A DNA stretch of 64,000 nt from Bacteroidota bacterium (GCA_023392125.1 JAEVZS010000023.1:98290-162289); one strand, 5' to 3'. Counted from the first letter of the stretch, positions 26,808 to 35,958 are shown. Notes: a model not told the origin generated them from the letters alone. Made by a program: numbers and translations.

Positions 26808-27530
26808 ATGTCCAGTACCTTATCTATCGAATTTTATACTCCGGATCTTCCGGCACCTCATGCCTTTTCCCTTCTTTTTTCTGCGGAGCATCAAAAAGAA
26901 TCTGTAAAAGCCTCATTTTCCATTTCTTATCTGGATCGCGAGTCCTGTACTCCGGAAGAGCTGGCAGAAGAAGGTTATACAGAAAATGATAATATTGAAT
27001 GGGAAGGTCTGTTGGGCAAACCCTGGGCCAGTATACTTTTCAACTCCTCTGCTTACCAGGATCTGAGTCAGGAAGAAGGTGAACATTTCATCTATATTTC
27101 CTATGAGGATCAGGCCGGTGAAAAACTCGAAGGCTTTTCCGGCGACACACGCCTTGCCTACACAATGCAGGAACTTCATCAGGCTATCCTGGAAGCAACT
27201 GAAAAAGAGCTTCCTCTCACGATACGGCTAAAAGAATTGAAACAGAATTCCCCCTCCGTGGATATTTCCCTGATCGGAAGCTTTCTGGAACGTAAGGCAT
27301 TCATCATAAGTCACTCTGAAGAAAAGGATAAAAAGCAGACTATTGAATGGAGTCAGCTGAAAGACTTTATGGAGACAATTTATACTGTTGATTTTGATCC
27401 GGAGGCTGCATTGGAGGAAAGCGAGATTCGGAAAGGAATGTATATTGAAACAGGTGACGGTTTATGGTTCCAGATTGATGAAGAACAAAAAAAGCTTGTT
27501 GAAGCAAAACTGTCGTCATTAATCAACTAA
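26808..27530 (+). CDS. Unrecognised acidic protein
   Basis: 240 residues, cytoplasmic by composition (no signal or membrane span) and rich in Glu. The pattern of alternating polar/hydrophobic stretches suggests two alpha/beta units: residues 1-130, and ~130-240 with KGMYIETGDGLWFQID near the end. I do not recognise a family. It is divergent from the 178-residue protein and converges with the XRE/S24 regulator. Confidence 0.7.
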   Translation: MSSTLSIEFYTPDLPAPHAFSLLFSAEHQKESVKASFSISYLDRESCTPEELAEEGYTENDNIEWEGLLGKPWASILFNSSAYQDLSQEEGEHFIYISYEDQAGEKLEGFSGDTRLAYTMQELHQAILEATEKELPLTIRLKELKQNSPSVDISLIGSFLERKAFIISHSEEKDKKQTIEWSQLKDFMETIYTVDFDPEAALEESEIRKGMYIETGDGLWFQIDEEQKKLVEAKLSSLIN

Positions 27531-27566
27531 ATATGGCATCTGCTTATTTCAATCGTTTTTCTTTCT

Positions 27567-28274
27567 TTACGATAAATCAGACTCAGGGAAGGTCATCGAA
27601 AAATACCCTTTGGCCTCCCAGATTTCTACGATATCTTCCATTCGTACATAATAAGGGGCAAAAACCGGATTGTCTGACACGAGCTTAAATCTTCCATCTT
27701 TTTTAATCTGATTAAAAACCCTCTTGAAAACAAGGCCTTCGGAAGAAGTTATCACTACACAAAGCGAATTATCTTTAATGCTGCTCCAGTCCTCCAGATA
27801 CCGGCCGATCACAATCGACCCGGAACGCAGCGGAAGCATTGAATCGCCGGATAGCTCGAAAGCCCGAAAAGTCCCTCCCCGGAAAAAAGGGATAGTGAAC
27901 ACCGGTAGCTCCGCTATATATTCAGGATCAGAGAATCCATTCAGATACCCGGCCGAGGCTTTGGCCGGCACCATATGCATTATCTCACTCCCGCTATTGT
28001 CCAGGGTAATGCTGAGCACTCTCAGGTTAGCAACCGGATTGGCTTTCTGAATACTATCAGCACCTTGCTCAGTCAGATTCCTGTTGAGGAATACATCCAT
28101 ACCCACTTCAAATACTTCAGAAAACCTGATCAGATTGGTTATATTGGGCTCTGCCCGCCCCTCTTCATAGGCACCTATAAGTGACCGCTTTATTCCGACT
28201 CTGGCGGCCAGTTGCTCCTGAGTCAGACCTTTTTGCTTTCTTAAGTATTTGATATTCGTGCGAATAAAAGACAT
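27567..28274 (-). CDS. XRE/S24 (LexA- or CI-like) transcriptional regulator
   Basis: 235 residues from the ATG at 28274. Residues 1-60 form an XRE helix-turn-helix (LRKQKGLTQEQLAARVGI). Residues ~115-225 are an S24 peptidase-type domain with catalytic Ser in SGDSMLP and Lys in LVFKRV, and a possible self-cleavage Ala-Gly in KASAGYL. Such regulators can be inactivated by RecA-stimulated self-cleavage. A longer start at 28325 would run over the promoter described below. It is divergent from a lipoprotein gene. Confidence 0.88.
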   Translation of the reverse strand: MSFIRTNIKYLRKQKGLTQEQLAARVGIKRSLIGAYEEGRAEPNITNLIRFSEVFEVGMDVFLNRNLTEQGADSIQKANPVANLRVLSITLDNSGSEIMHMVPAKASAGYLNGFSDPEYIAELPVFTIPFFRGGTFRAFELSGDSMLPLRSGSIVIGRYLEDWSSIKDNSLCVVITSSEGLVFKRVFNQIKKDGRFKLVSDNPVFAPYYVRMEDIVEIWEAKGYFSMTFPESDLS

Positions 28275-28295
28275 AAAACTAAAAATGACGCATTC

Positions 28296-28326
28296 CAAAG
28301 ATAACCAAACTAAAATAATTAGCAAA
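28296..28326 (-). promoter_or_regulatory. Promoter of the XRE/S24 gene
   Basis: On the minus strand TTTG (28323-28326), a 19-bp spacer and TATCTTTG (28296-28303) match the full Bacteroidota -33/-7 consensus. The -7 element ends ~21 bp before the chosen ATG, which supports that start. Confidence 0.8.
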
Positions 28327-28372
28327 CCATCAATCTATTAATCGCAATAACCGTCTGAATAAACCAAACTAA
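28303..28372. repeat. 11-bp direct repeat in the regulator's upstream region
   Basis: AACCAAACTAA occurs exactly at 28303-28313 and again at 28362-28372. The first copy lies inside the promoter spacer, the second toward the divergent lipoprotein gene. They could be paired operator half-sites for the XRE protein. Confidence 0.45.
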
Positions 28373-28452
28373 CCTTTTATGATTGCTGACTGTATATCAG
28401 AATTATAAGATTAAAAGAGAAAAAATCCGGTAATAATGCGTAAAATTGCCCT

Positions 28453-29421
28453 ATGAGGATATGTATTCTGCTTATATTTTTTACACTGGCATCCTGTTCC
28501 GGAGGTAACCGCAATGAGACAGCGTCAACAAAAACTTCCAGACAGCTGAACTTTGACAACATGGGACTGACATACGATCTTGGCAACGGGCTCATGCTTA
28601 AAAATGTAACTTTCGATACACAGTCTACTAACAGAAAATGTGAAGGAATATCAATCAGGTGTACAATTGAGCCCTCCGAAGAAGCTATTCAGCAATTAAG
28701 GCAACATGCTTTTTCTTCTTTTCTTTTTATATGGAATGTAGAGCACCACGGACAAAAACTATACGACTCCGGGGTTCCTATCCGACAAAAGCTGGGAGAG
28801 GAAATTACATTTAATCAAATACCTTTTGTTTCAGACAAAGGGACATACACGTTTGACAAGCACATTCCTTTTTCTGTCCTGGGTCTGTCCAACGGAGAGT
28901 TTGAACCGGAGTTTAATCTGGAGGTTTATGCCGTAAAGTTTACTCAGGATCAGGAATTAAAGCAATATAGAAAACTGGAATATATTTCCTCTTCTCCGAT
29001 TGCAGTCCAAAACTTTAAGCAAAAAATTAATGCTCCGGTGCTCTATAAGGGAAAAGTCGGAATTGATTACTTTAAAATTAGCAATCCGGATGGCAGAAAA
29101 TATGATTTTACGCTAAATGGTAACGGAATGCCTGATCCCTTCTGGGAGCTGTGCTGCGATACTGAAATTATCTATTCCAGCAAGCCAATGCGCAATACCT
29201 ATACCTATTCGGTAAAATCAGAAACTCCCTTCTTTTTTCTTACAGCAAATGATACGCTGAAAATCAGTGTCTATGATTTTGATCAGGGGCCATTCAACTC
29301 CAAAGATTTCATTGACGCCTGGCAAGGTACATTTTCAGAGCTGCAGGACAAACCATTAAAAGGCTTTGGTCTTATCAAAGACCTGAAAATACACTCCCGG
29401 TTTACTCCGGTTGAAAAATAA
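28453..29421 (+). CDS. Predicted lipoprotein, unknown function
   Basis: 322 residues. The lipoprotein signal is MRICILLIFFTLASC with the lipid-bearing Cys15. The mature part is beta-rich. The C-terminal ~110 residues (FKISNPDGRKYDFTLNG ... DTLKISVYDFD) have a C2-like feel, but I cannot assign a family. It is divergent from the XRE/S24 regulator, which might control it. Confidence 0.72.
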   Translation: MRICILLIFFTLASCSGGNRNETASTKTSRQLNFDNMGLTYDLGNGLMLKNVTFDTQSTNRKCEGISIRCTIEPSEEAIQQLRQHAFSSFLFIWNVEHHGQKLYDSGVPIRQKLGEEITFNQIPFVSDKGTYTFDKHIPFSVLGLSNGEFEPEFNLEVYAVKFTQDQELKQYRKLEYISSSPIAVQNFKQKINAPVLYKGKVGIDYFKISNPDGRKYDFTLNGNGMPDPFWELCCDTEIIYSSKPMRNTYTYSVKSETPFFFLTANDTLKISVYDFDQGPFNSKDFIDAWQGTFSELQDKPLKGFGLIKDLKIHSRFTPVEK

Positions 29422-29456
29422 AAAAGACCAGAATTCCCTTCGGAAGTCTGATCTTT
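29413..29456 (-). terminator. Terminator for the thioredoxin-like gene
   Basis: A ~15-bp stem with two mismatches (29423-29437 with 29442-29456) and a 4-nt loop. On the minus strand it is followed by TTTTTATTTTT, so it fits the gene ending at 29479 better than the plus-strand gene. Confidence 0.65.
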
Positions 29457-29478
29457 AAACCGATTAACTCAGCAAGTA

Positions 29479-30015
29479 CTACTTTCTGGTTAAAACCGGT
29501 TTAAGTGCATTATTTATCTCATTAAATCCGGTAGCATGGTCAAAATACCGGACCAGCTCCTGCCTGTTATTGTAGATATACATGTTTGGGTAACCAATCG
29601 CTCCGAATTCAAGATAAAACCGGTCATCTGTATCATGCAAAATTGTTATTTGCCTGTAATCCCCCAAATTAAAATAGTCCTTAAATTCATTTATCTCATT
29701 CAGATGATTAGGACTTACTAACAAAATCTGTACATTTTCGAGCTGGTCAATATTTTCAACGATTTCTCCTACTTCTTCCCTGCACAGGTCGCATAGCGGA
29801 TTAAAATAAACAAATAAATACGTTTTGTTTACCTCCAGATCTCTGTTGGAAAATTTTTTCCCGGCCAGCGTATAATAGCTAAATCTGGGCATTTTTTCTT
29901 TATCTCTTTCTTTCACCGCAGATTCCTGCACATATTCATTAGTAGTATCCTTTCCGATGCTCCCTGAAATAAAAACTGACAACACGATTGTCAATACTGT
30001 AAAGATGTGGGTCAT
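29479..30015 (-). CDS. Secreted thioredoxin-like protein (redoxin/TlpA type)
   Basis: 178 residues. An N-terminal hydrophobic segment (~4-20) is a signal peptide or anchor. The thioredoxin fold carries the active-site CDLC in NPLCDLCREE (~95-104) and a cis-Pro-like region GYPNMYIY (~139). It probably acts in the periplasm as a thiol-disulfide exchanger or reductase. Neighbours do not define the client protein. Confidence 0.82.
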   Translation of the reverse strand: MTHIFTVLTIVLSVFISGSIGKDTTNEYVQESAVKERDKEKMPRFSYYTLAGKKFSNRDLEVNKTYLFVYFNPLCDLCREEVGEIVENIDQLENVQILLVSPNHLNEINEFKDYFNLGDYRQITILHDTDDRFYLEFGAIGYPNMYIYNNRQELVRYFDHATGFNEINNALKPVLTRK

Positions 30016-30139
30016 TGCTATCTCCTCCTCATTAAATCCAACTTCATAAAGAGAACCCGGCCGGAAATAAAATTGTTATTAATCGTTCTGTTTCTCAACA
30101 AAACCACTGTCAGCAGGTTGACAAAAGAAAAAATATAAG

Positions 30140-31651
30140 ATGAAAATCAGGTATTTTCTTCTTTATAGTCTATTATTTCTTGCCTATGGCAGCGTTTTTT
30201 CCAATGACAGTATACCGGTAGCAGCCGGAGAAAAATACAAAGCCAATATTTTTCATACTATCTTTTTTGGCAAACACTATCGCGATATATGGAGCGCCAG
30301 AATTGTTGTACCTGTTCTTGATCTTGAAAAAATACCACACAACCTCAGACCCGTAAAATCCGGTGGCGGTCAGCAGACCGTATCTATTCACCTCGAGGAC
30401 TCAACCGGCAAACGATATGTATTGCGAAGCCTGGATAAAAACCCGGAAAAAGTTCTGCCGATTCCGTTGCGATATACCTTGTTGCGCTACCTGATCAATG
30501 ACCAGACATCAGCTGCTAACCCCTATGCAGGGCTTGTTGTGAGCAAGCTGTCTGCCGCTGCGGGTATATACCATACCAATCCAAAGCTTTTTTATACCAG
30601 TCACTCAAATCAGCTCGGAGAGTTTAGTGATAAAATAGATGGTATAGCGCTGCTGGAAGAAAAACCCAACTCCACCTGGGAAAGCACCGGAGAGTTCGGG
30701 TATCCTGAAAAAATTGTAAATACAGAAAAATTAATAAAAAAGCTTCTCTCCGATTCCAGGGTACACATTGATCAGAAAGATTTTTTAAAATGCCGGCTTT
30801 TTGATTTTATTATTAACGACTGGGACCGGCATGCCGGTCAATGGGTATGGCTGGGCTTTACTGTAAACGGAGCAATCATTTACAAACCCTTTCCGAGAGA
30901 CCGGGATAATGCCTTCTTTTTATTTGACGATGGCCTGATTCCTTTTTTAATAAGCCGGTGGTGGGGCAAACCTAAGTTTCAGAGCTTTCATCCGTACTAC
31001 GAAAATATTAAAGGCCTTTCATCCAATTCCCATAATATGGATCGCTTATTTCTTAACAGACTTACCGTTTCAGACTGGAATCAGGTAACCCGGGAACTGA
31101 TGGAACAGCTAAGCGACAGTATTATTCTCCACTCACTCAAGGAATGGCCTGAAGAAATAGATAAAATAGCAGGAAGAAAAACCCTGAAAACGCTAATAAG
31201 CCGGAGAAACAGGCTTCCGGAGGCAGCGGAAGCTTTTTATTATATGGTAAACAGACATGTATTCATTGCTGCAACAGATGGCAATGATCAAATAAACATC
31301 AGGCGTCACCGGCAGTACACCGAGGTAAATATATACGCTGAAAGTGACAGTATCCTGCTCTACTCCCGTTGTCTGCACCATCCCATTACCCGTGCACTGA
31401 CAATCTATGCGCTGGATGGCGAAGATCAAATTTCCATAACCGGAAAAGCCCGCAAAGGCATACGAATCACCGTGATTGGAGGCGATGGAACTGACTCCAT
31501 TGCCGATTATTCGAAAGTCCGTGGTTTTACCAGAAAAACGCTAGTGGTTGACACAAATCACAACCTGATCTATACCGGATCAGAAGCCAGGCATAAAGAC
31601 AAAGCCTATCTGCGCAAAAACAGATTTAACCGCAGTGGTCACCGAAAATAG
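30140..31651 (+). CDS. Secreted protein with kinase-fold-like module, unknown function
   Basis: 503 residues with a signal peptide (residues 1-21). Residues ~75-270 carry kinase-fold features: VLRSLDKNP (93-101), then FDFIINDWDRH (221-231), which resembles the catalytic loop NxDRH of HipA, FAM20 or PI-kinase-like enzymes, then PRDRDNAFF (252-260), a DxG-like metal loop. Residues ~385-450 have three short Asp/Gly repeats (TDGNDQI, LDGEDQI, GGDGTDSI). From memory, related modules in Bacteroidota occur inside larger proteins with a phosphoesterase and an outer-membrane barrel; both are missing here. Kinase activity is inference. Confidence 0.65.
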   Translation: MKIRYFLLYSLLFLAYGSVFSNDSIPVAAGEKYKANIFHTIFFGKHYRDIWSARIVVPVLDLEKIPHNLRPVKSGGGQQTVSIHLEDSTGKRYVLRSLDKNPEKVLPIPLRYTLLRYLINDQTSAANPYAGLVVSKLSAAAGIYHTNPKLFYTSHSNQLGEFSDKIDGIALLEEKPNSTWESTGEFGYPEKIVNTEKLIKKLLSDSRVHIDQKDFLKCRLFDFIINDWDRHAGQWVWLGFTVNGAIIYKPFPRDRDNAFFLFDDGLIPFLISRWWGKPKFQSFHPYYENIKGLSSNSHNMDRLFLNRLTVSDWNQVTRELMEQLSDSIILHSLKEWPEEIDKIAGRKTLKTLISRRNRLPEAAEAFYYMVNRHVFIAATDGNDQINIRRHRQYTEVNIYAESDSILLYSRCLHHPITRALTIYALDGEDQISITGKARKGIRITVIGGDGTDSIADYSKVRGFTRKTLVVDTNHNLIYTGSEARHKDKAYLRKNRFNRSGHRK

Positions 31652-31661
31652 CGGTTCGCAG

Positions 31662-33056
31662 CTATGAGACAGGAAATTTTTCTTCCCAGGTTCTTTCCAT
31701 TTCTTCCAGTGTCTTTCCTTTTGTTTCGGGGACCAGCCATAAAACAAAAACTATTGTAGCCACACACATAAGTCCAAATAACCAGAATGCCAGCGCTCCA
31801 TTCAAATAGCCAACAAGTACCGGAAATACTGCTGTAACCGCAAAGTTAGAGATCCACTGGGCCGCAACGGCAATAGACATTCCACTGCTTCGGACTCTGT
31901 TAGGAAACATTTCTGCCAGTAAAACCCAGACAACCGGACCAAGAGAAAGCGCAAAAAACGCGATATATCCCAGAACAAACCAGACCAGCCAGGTTCCGAG
32001 ATTTTCTGAATAAGCCCCGTAACCAATTGTAATCAGACATATTCCCATACCAGCCGATCCGATCAGCATTAGTGGCTTACGCCCCAGCTTATCTACCGTA
32101 AATATAGCAACCAGCGTAAAAAGCATATTGACTGTTCCTACCAGCACTGTCTGCAACATGGATGTATCCCCGCTGCTTCCCAGGCCTTTAAAAATCACCG
32201 GTGCATAATACAAGAAAGCATTTATTCCAGTTACCTGCTGAAAAACACTAAGCCCCACTCCTACCAGTACAACTTTCAGCATAAGCGGGGACAAAACTGA
32301 CGATGCCATTTTTTTCTCTTCCTGCATGGATCGGCGAATCTCTGCCTGAATAGCCAGAGCATTAAGCTTCCCGGCCATCCGTTGCAGGATATTCAGCGCT
32401 TTTTCATCTTTATGTTTCAGCATAAGCCATCTTGGCGACTCCGGAATCAGTAAAATAAGTCCCAGAAACAATAAGCTTGGCAGAGTTTCAGACGCAAGCA
32501 TATAACGCCAGCCCAGTTGTATATCCCATTCATCATCACCGATGCGGTCTATAAAGTAATTCACAAAGTAAACGACAAAAATCCCAAGCACTACTGCCAT
32601 CTGGTTGTAAGAGACAAGCTTTCCGCGCATATGGACCGGAGCAATTTCGGCTATGTACATGGGTGAAACCATGGATACAATTCCCACACCAATGCCTCCA
32701 AGAATCCGGTATATGATAAATTCAGTGAACGTATCAGGCACGGCTGTACCAATAGCTGAGACAGTAAACAGAAATGCAGCGGTTAACAGCGAATATTTCC
32801 GGCCAATTTTAAAGCTTAAATAGCCTGCAATCATTGCCCCGGCCATACATCCGATCAGGGCACATCCCGCTGCGAAACCGGTTGCCCAGTCCGAAAGCTG
32901 AAAGAAGATCTTCAGAGAGCCGATTGCTCCCGCAATAACCGCTGTATCATAGCCAAACAAGAAGCCTCCCAGCGTGGCAACAATAGTAACAGCAGTAATA
33001 TACAGAGAGGAATACTGCCTGGTATCGGAGATACCCGATTCATTATAATTATTCAT
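31662..33056 (-). CDS. MFS sugar porter (XylE/GLUT-like proton symporter)
   Basis: 464 residues, twelve membrane spans. Sugar porter signatures: GGFLFGYDTAVIAG (~31-44), the loop RILGGIGVGIVS, PESPRWLMLK after span six, QQVTGINAFLYYAP (~268-281), and VPETKGKTLEEME at the end. Substrate is likely a pentose or hexose such as xylose or glucose. It converges with the kinase-like gene. Confidence 0.93.
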   Translation of the reverse strand: MNNYNESGISDTRQYSSLYITAVTIVATLGGFLFGYDTAVIAGAIGSLKIFFQLSDWATGFAAGCALIGCMAGAMIAGYLSFKIGRKYSLLTAAFLFTVSAIGTAVPDTFTEFIIYRILGGIGVGIVSMVSPMYIAEIAPVHMRGKLVSYNQMAVVLGIFVVYFVNYFIDRIGDDEWDIQLGWRYMLASETLPSLLFLGLILLIPESPRWLMLKHKDEKALNILQRMAGKLNALAIQAEIRRSMQEEKKMASSVLSPLMLKVVLVGVGLSVFQQVTGINAFLYYAPVIFKGLGSSGDTSMLQTVLVGTVNMLFTLVAIFTVDKLGRKPLMLIGSAGMGICLITIGYGAYSENLGTWLVWFVLGYIAFFALSLGPVVWVLLAEMFPNRVRSSGMSIAVAAQWISNFAVTAVFPVLVGYLNGALAFWLFGLMCVATIVFVLWLVPETKGKTLEEMERTWEEKFPVS

Positions 33057-33150
33057 AAATTATTTGTTCGGAAACTGATAAAAAAACTGGCCGGTAAGCA
33101 CCGCGATCATCAAAAACTATTTCAATAATTTGATACTGTTACTAAAATCA

Positions 33151-34074
33151 TTACTCTTCCAGAGCCTGCACAATTGTCCGCACATTCTCTCTTACCATCC
33201 CGATGTAGGTGTCTGCATTGGAAGTCTCATCGCCAAGTGCATCCGAATATAAGGTCCCGCCTATTGTTACCTTTTGCCCCTTTGCTGCAGCGCCTTCTAC
33301 CACAGACCGGATAGTCTTCTCAGAAACAGATGACTCAACAAAAATAGACTTTATTTTTCGTTCGACAATCAAATCCGTGATTCTGGTAATATCTTTTAGC
33401 CCCGGTTCCGAAACAGTAGATATCCCCTGCAATCCTTCGACCATAATCCCATACGCATCACCAAAATAACCAAACGCGTCATGCGCAGTGATCAAAACCC
33501 TCTGCGACTCTGGAATCCGGCTTATCTCAGCTCTAACCCATTCCTCCAACTGATTCAATGAATCAATATAAGCCTGTGTATTGGTTTGGTAAAATGAAGC
33601 CCTGGCTGGGTCTGCTTCAATAATTTTCTGACTCACATAAGCAACTCCGTCTTTCCACAGTTCGATACTAAACCATACGTGCGGGTCATATCCCCCCGCA
33701 AATCCACTTACATTTCTCAGCTTTTCCTGTGCAATACCATTAACAAGCGCAGTCACAGGCTTTTGTCTTTCCATATTTTGAAGGACTTCCCCCATTTTTC
33801 CTTCAAGATATAAACCATTGTAAATTATTATATCTGCCTTTGTCAGCTTATTGAGATCCCCCTGACTCATCTTATACAAATGCGGGTCTGTTCCCGGCCC
33901 CATCAATACCTCAACATCTGCCGAATCCCGGACAATATTCCTGACCGCATCGCCGATCATTCCTGTAGTAGCAAGAATTACCAGCTTGTCATTGTCCTCT
34001 TTCTGCTGAGGCTCACAGGCTGCCAACAGCAACCCTGCAAGCAGATACAAACTCCGGAAACAACTTTTTATCAT
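33151..34074 (-). CDS. Zinc/manganese ABC transporter substrate-binding lipoprotein (ZnuA/TroA/MntA type)
   Basis: 307 residues. The lipobox is LLAAC with Cys19. The cluster A-I fold shows metal-ligand motifs: DPHLYKMS (~61), DPHVWFS (~130), AHDAFGYFG (~198), and an Asp/Glu near the C-terminus. It delivers Mn(II) or Zn(II) to an ABC permease. The gap to the regulator gene upstream is only 4 bp, so they form one operon. No ATPase or permease gene is adjacent. Confidence 0.92.
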   Translation of the reverse strand: MIKSCFRSLYLLAGLLLAACEPQQKEDNDKLVILATTGMIGDAVRNIVRDSADVEVLMGPGTDPHLYKMSQGDLNKLTKADIIIYNGLYLEGKMGEVLQNMERQKPVTALVNGIAQEKLRNVSGFAGGYDPHVWFSIELWKDGVAYVSQKIIEADPARASFYQTNTQAYIDSLNQLEEWVRAEISRIPESQRVLITAHDAFGYFGDAYGIMVEGLQGISTVSEPGLKDITRITDLIVERKIKSIFVESSVSEKTIRSVVEGAAAKGQKVTIGGTLYSDALGDETSNADTYIGMVRENVRTIVQALEE

Positions 34075-34078
34075 ATGT

Positions 34079-34732
34079 TTATACAGCTACAAATATGTTT
34101 TGCGCGGCTTCACTGGATATTACCTGAACCTTCTTATTATCAATCTGAATTTCTCTGGACCTGTCAAAAGCTATCTTTTCAAGAATTTTAATTCTGACAC
34201 CAAGGTATATCCCGGCTTTGTCAAGAAACTGCAAAAAAACAGATGATGTTTCTTTTAACCCGATTACAGTTGCCGCTGTTCCTTCATCCAGCTCACTGAG
34301 CTGAATTTTTTCCCGGGCAGCCATTACACCCTGCTCATTCGGGATCGGGTCTCCATGCGGATCATAGGCAGGATATCCCAGAAACTCATCAAGCCGCCGG
34401 ATCAGAACCGGAGATTGTATATGCTCCAGTTGCTCCGCTATTTCATGCACTTCGTCCCAGTTAAAGTGTAGCTTTTCTACCAGAAAGACTTCCCACAAAC
34501 GATGCTTCCGGATAACCTGCAAAGCCAGCTTCTTTCCTTCTGTGCTTAGATTTACCCCTTTATATTTCTCATAGTTGATTACCCCTTTTCTATCCAGCTT
34601 TTTCAGCATATCACTTACGGAGGCCGGTCTGGTCCGGAGCGTTTCCGCAATGGCATTGGTCGACACTTCCTTATCCCGGTCCGCCAGATGATATATTGCC
34701 TTCAGATAGTTTTCTTCGGTAAAACTTAACAT
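34079..34732 (-). CDS. DtxR/MntR-family metal-dependent regulator
   Basis: 217 residues: winged helix (1-65, YLKAIYHLADRD then TRPASVSDMLKKLDRKG), metal-binding dimer domain (~65-140, with HEIAEQLEHIQS), and a C-terminal FeoA/SH3-like domain. It should repress metal uptake when Mn(II) or Fe(II) is plentiful. It is co-transcribed with the metal-binding lipoprotein. A perfect palindrome sits 15 bp upstream of its ATG. Confidence 0.92.
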   Translation of the reverse strand: MLSFTEENYLKAIYHLADRDKEVSTNAIAETLRTRPASVSDMLKKLDRKGVINYEKYKGVNLSTEGKKLALQVIRKHRLWEVFLVEKLHFNWDEVHEIAEQLEHIQSPVLIRRLDEFLGYPAYDPHGDPIPNEQGVMAAREKIQLSELDEGTAATVIGLKETSSVFLQFLDKAGIYLGVRIKILEKIAFDRSREIQIDNKKVQVISSEAAQNIFVAV

Positions 34733-34746
34733 CGCGTAAAGATATA

Positions 34747-34764
34747 TTTTAGATATATCTAAAA
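34747..34764. promoter_or_regulatory. Perfect 18-bp palindrome, candidate MntR/DtxR operator
   Basis: TTTTAGATATATCTAAAA is a perfect inverted repeat in the 50-bp gap upstream of the regulator gene. Size and position fit an autoregulatory operator of a DtxR-family dimer. Confidence 0.65.
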
Positions 34765-34782
34765 AAATAGCTTCAAGGTATT

Positions 34783-35916
34783 TTAAATAACAGCTCTATG
34801 ACCTGAAATAATTTTATTTATCCACTCAATCAGTCTGACAGACTCAGCGCTCCAATATACTTCAGGCCCGGGCTTATTGGTATAGAAAGAGGTATTTTCC
34901 AGCCTGTGTAAAATTTCATCCGGTGAAAAGTCAGCAAAATCGATCGATAACCCACAGGAATACCGGTGAATAAACTCTCCCAATCCAAGGTTTTCCTGAA
35001 TAATCATAGGCAGCTGCCAGGACAGGCCTTCCCAGAAACGTGTAGGAATTTTTCCGTCAATCGCCTTATTGGGACGATAAGGAAGTAGTAAAATCCCGGC
35101 CCCGGAAAGCAACGTACGGATTTCTCCATAGGGTACCGGCACAGAACGAATATCCGCTCTGATATAATTTTTACCGGCAATCCGGTCATTCAGTTTTCGA
35201 ATCAGCGTCGTATCGGGAGTATATCCGATAATTTCCAGCTGCACTGCTGTATCTATCAGGTAGAGCTTTTCAATAAAAAAAACAGCCTCCCATATCCCAT
35301 ATTCCTCACTAACAGTGCCTGTATACAGGAATTTGTGTTTCTGAACAGAAGTAAGTACAGGATAATGCCCCGTCTCCATTATATTTTCCTGATTTTTGTT
35401 TTCAATAATAATGTGGTTTTTCAGGGCAAATCCGAGTTGTTTTTTATAGATTCTCTCGGCAAACAGACACCCGTCCAGCAAGGGCACGATCAAAAGCTCT
35501 TTTAACCGGACATAATATGCCAGAAACGGTCGAAGGAATACAGGGAAAGAGTCCATGTAGAGAATATTATAGAAGTAATTTTCCTGTATATCATACACAA
35601 CCTTTTGTTTTTTAATCATCTTCAACAAAAAAGCCAATACAAGCAATTCATGTGTGGCAATGATCAGCAGATCGGGTTTTTCGTTGATCACCTGCTTCAA
35701 AATACGCCACGGACCAAAAACTCTTTTAAAACTTAAGCGCGCAAATTTGAAAAGGGGGTAAAATTTAACTTTTTTTGTAGCAGCCGGAATAAAGTCATTA
35801 TTATATCCTGCAATACAAACTTCATAATTTCCGTCATTGGCCAGCGAAAGCGCTATTTTATGATACAGTCTCGGGTCATTGACCGGTTTTAATGTTGCAG
35901 CTATAAAAATTTTCAT
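34783..35916 (-). CDS. Glycosyltransferase (GT4-like, GT-B fold)
   Basis: 377 residues. The N-terminus MKIFIAATLKPVNDPRLYHK and the central ATHELLVLAF are typical of a subgroup of GT-B enzymes in polysaccharide clusters. The C-terminal donor domain reads GAGILLLPYRPNKAIDGKIPTRFWEGL cut into shorter motifs: LLLPYRP and TRFWEGL. Sugar and acceptor are unknown. It stands alone between dapD (divergent) and the metal regulator. Confidence 0.83.
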   Translation of the reverse strand: MKIFIAATLKPVNDPRLYHKIALSLANDGNYEVCIAGYNNDFIPAATKKVKFYPLFKFARLSFKRVFGPWRILKQVINEKPDLLIIATHELLVLAFLLKMIKKQKVVYDIQENYFYNILYMDSFPVFLRPFLAYYVRLKELLIVPLLDGCLFAERIYKKQLGFALKNHIIIENKNQENIMETGHYPVLTSVQKHKFLYTGTVSEEYGIWEAVFFIEKLYLIDTAVQLEIIGYTPDTTLIRKLNDRIAGKNYIRADIRSVPVPYGEIRTLLSGAGILLLPYRPNKAIDGKIPTRFWEGLSWQLPMIIQENLGLGEFIHRYSCGLSIDFADFSPDEILHRLENTSFYTNKPGPEVYWSAESVRLIEWINKIISGHRAVI

Positions 35917-35958
35917 TCATTTAAAATATAAAAATTCAATAAGTCTACATATATCATC

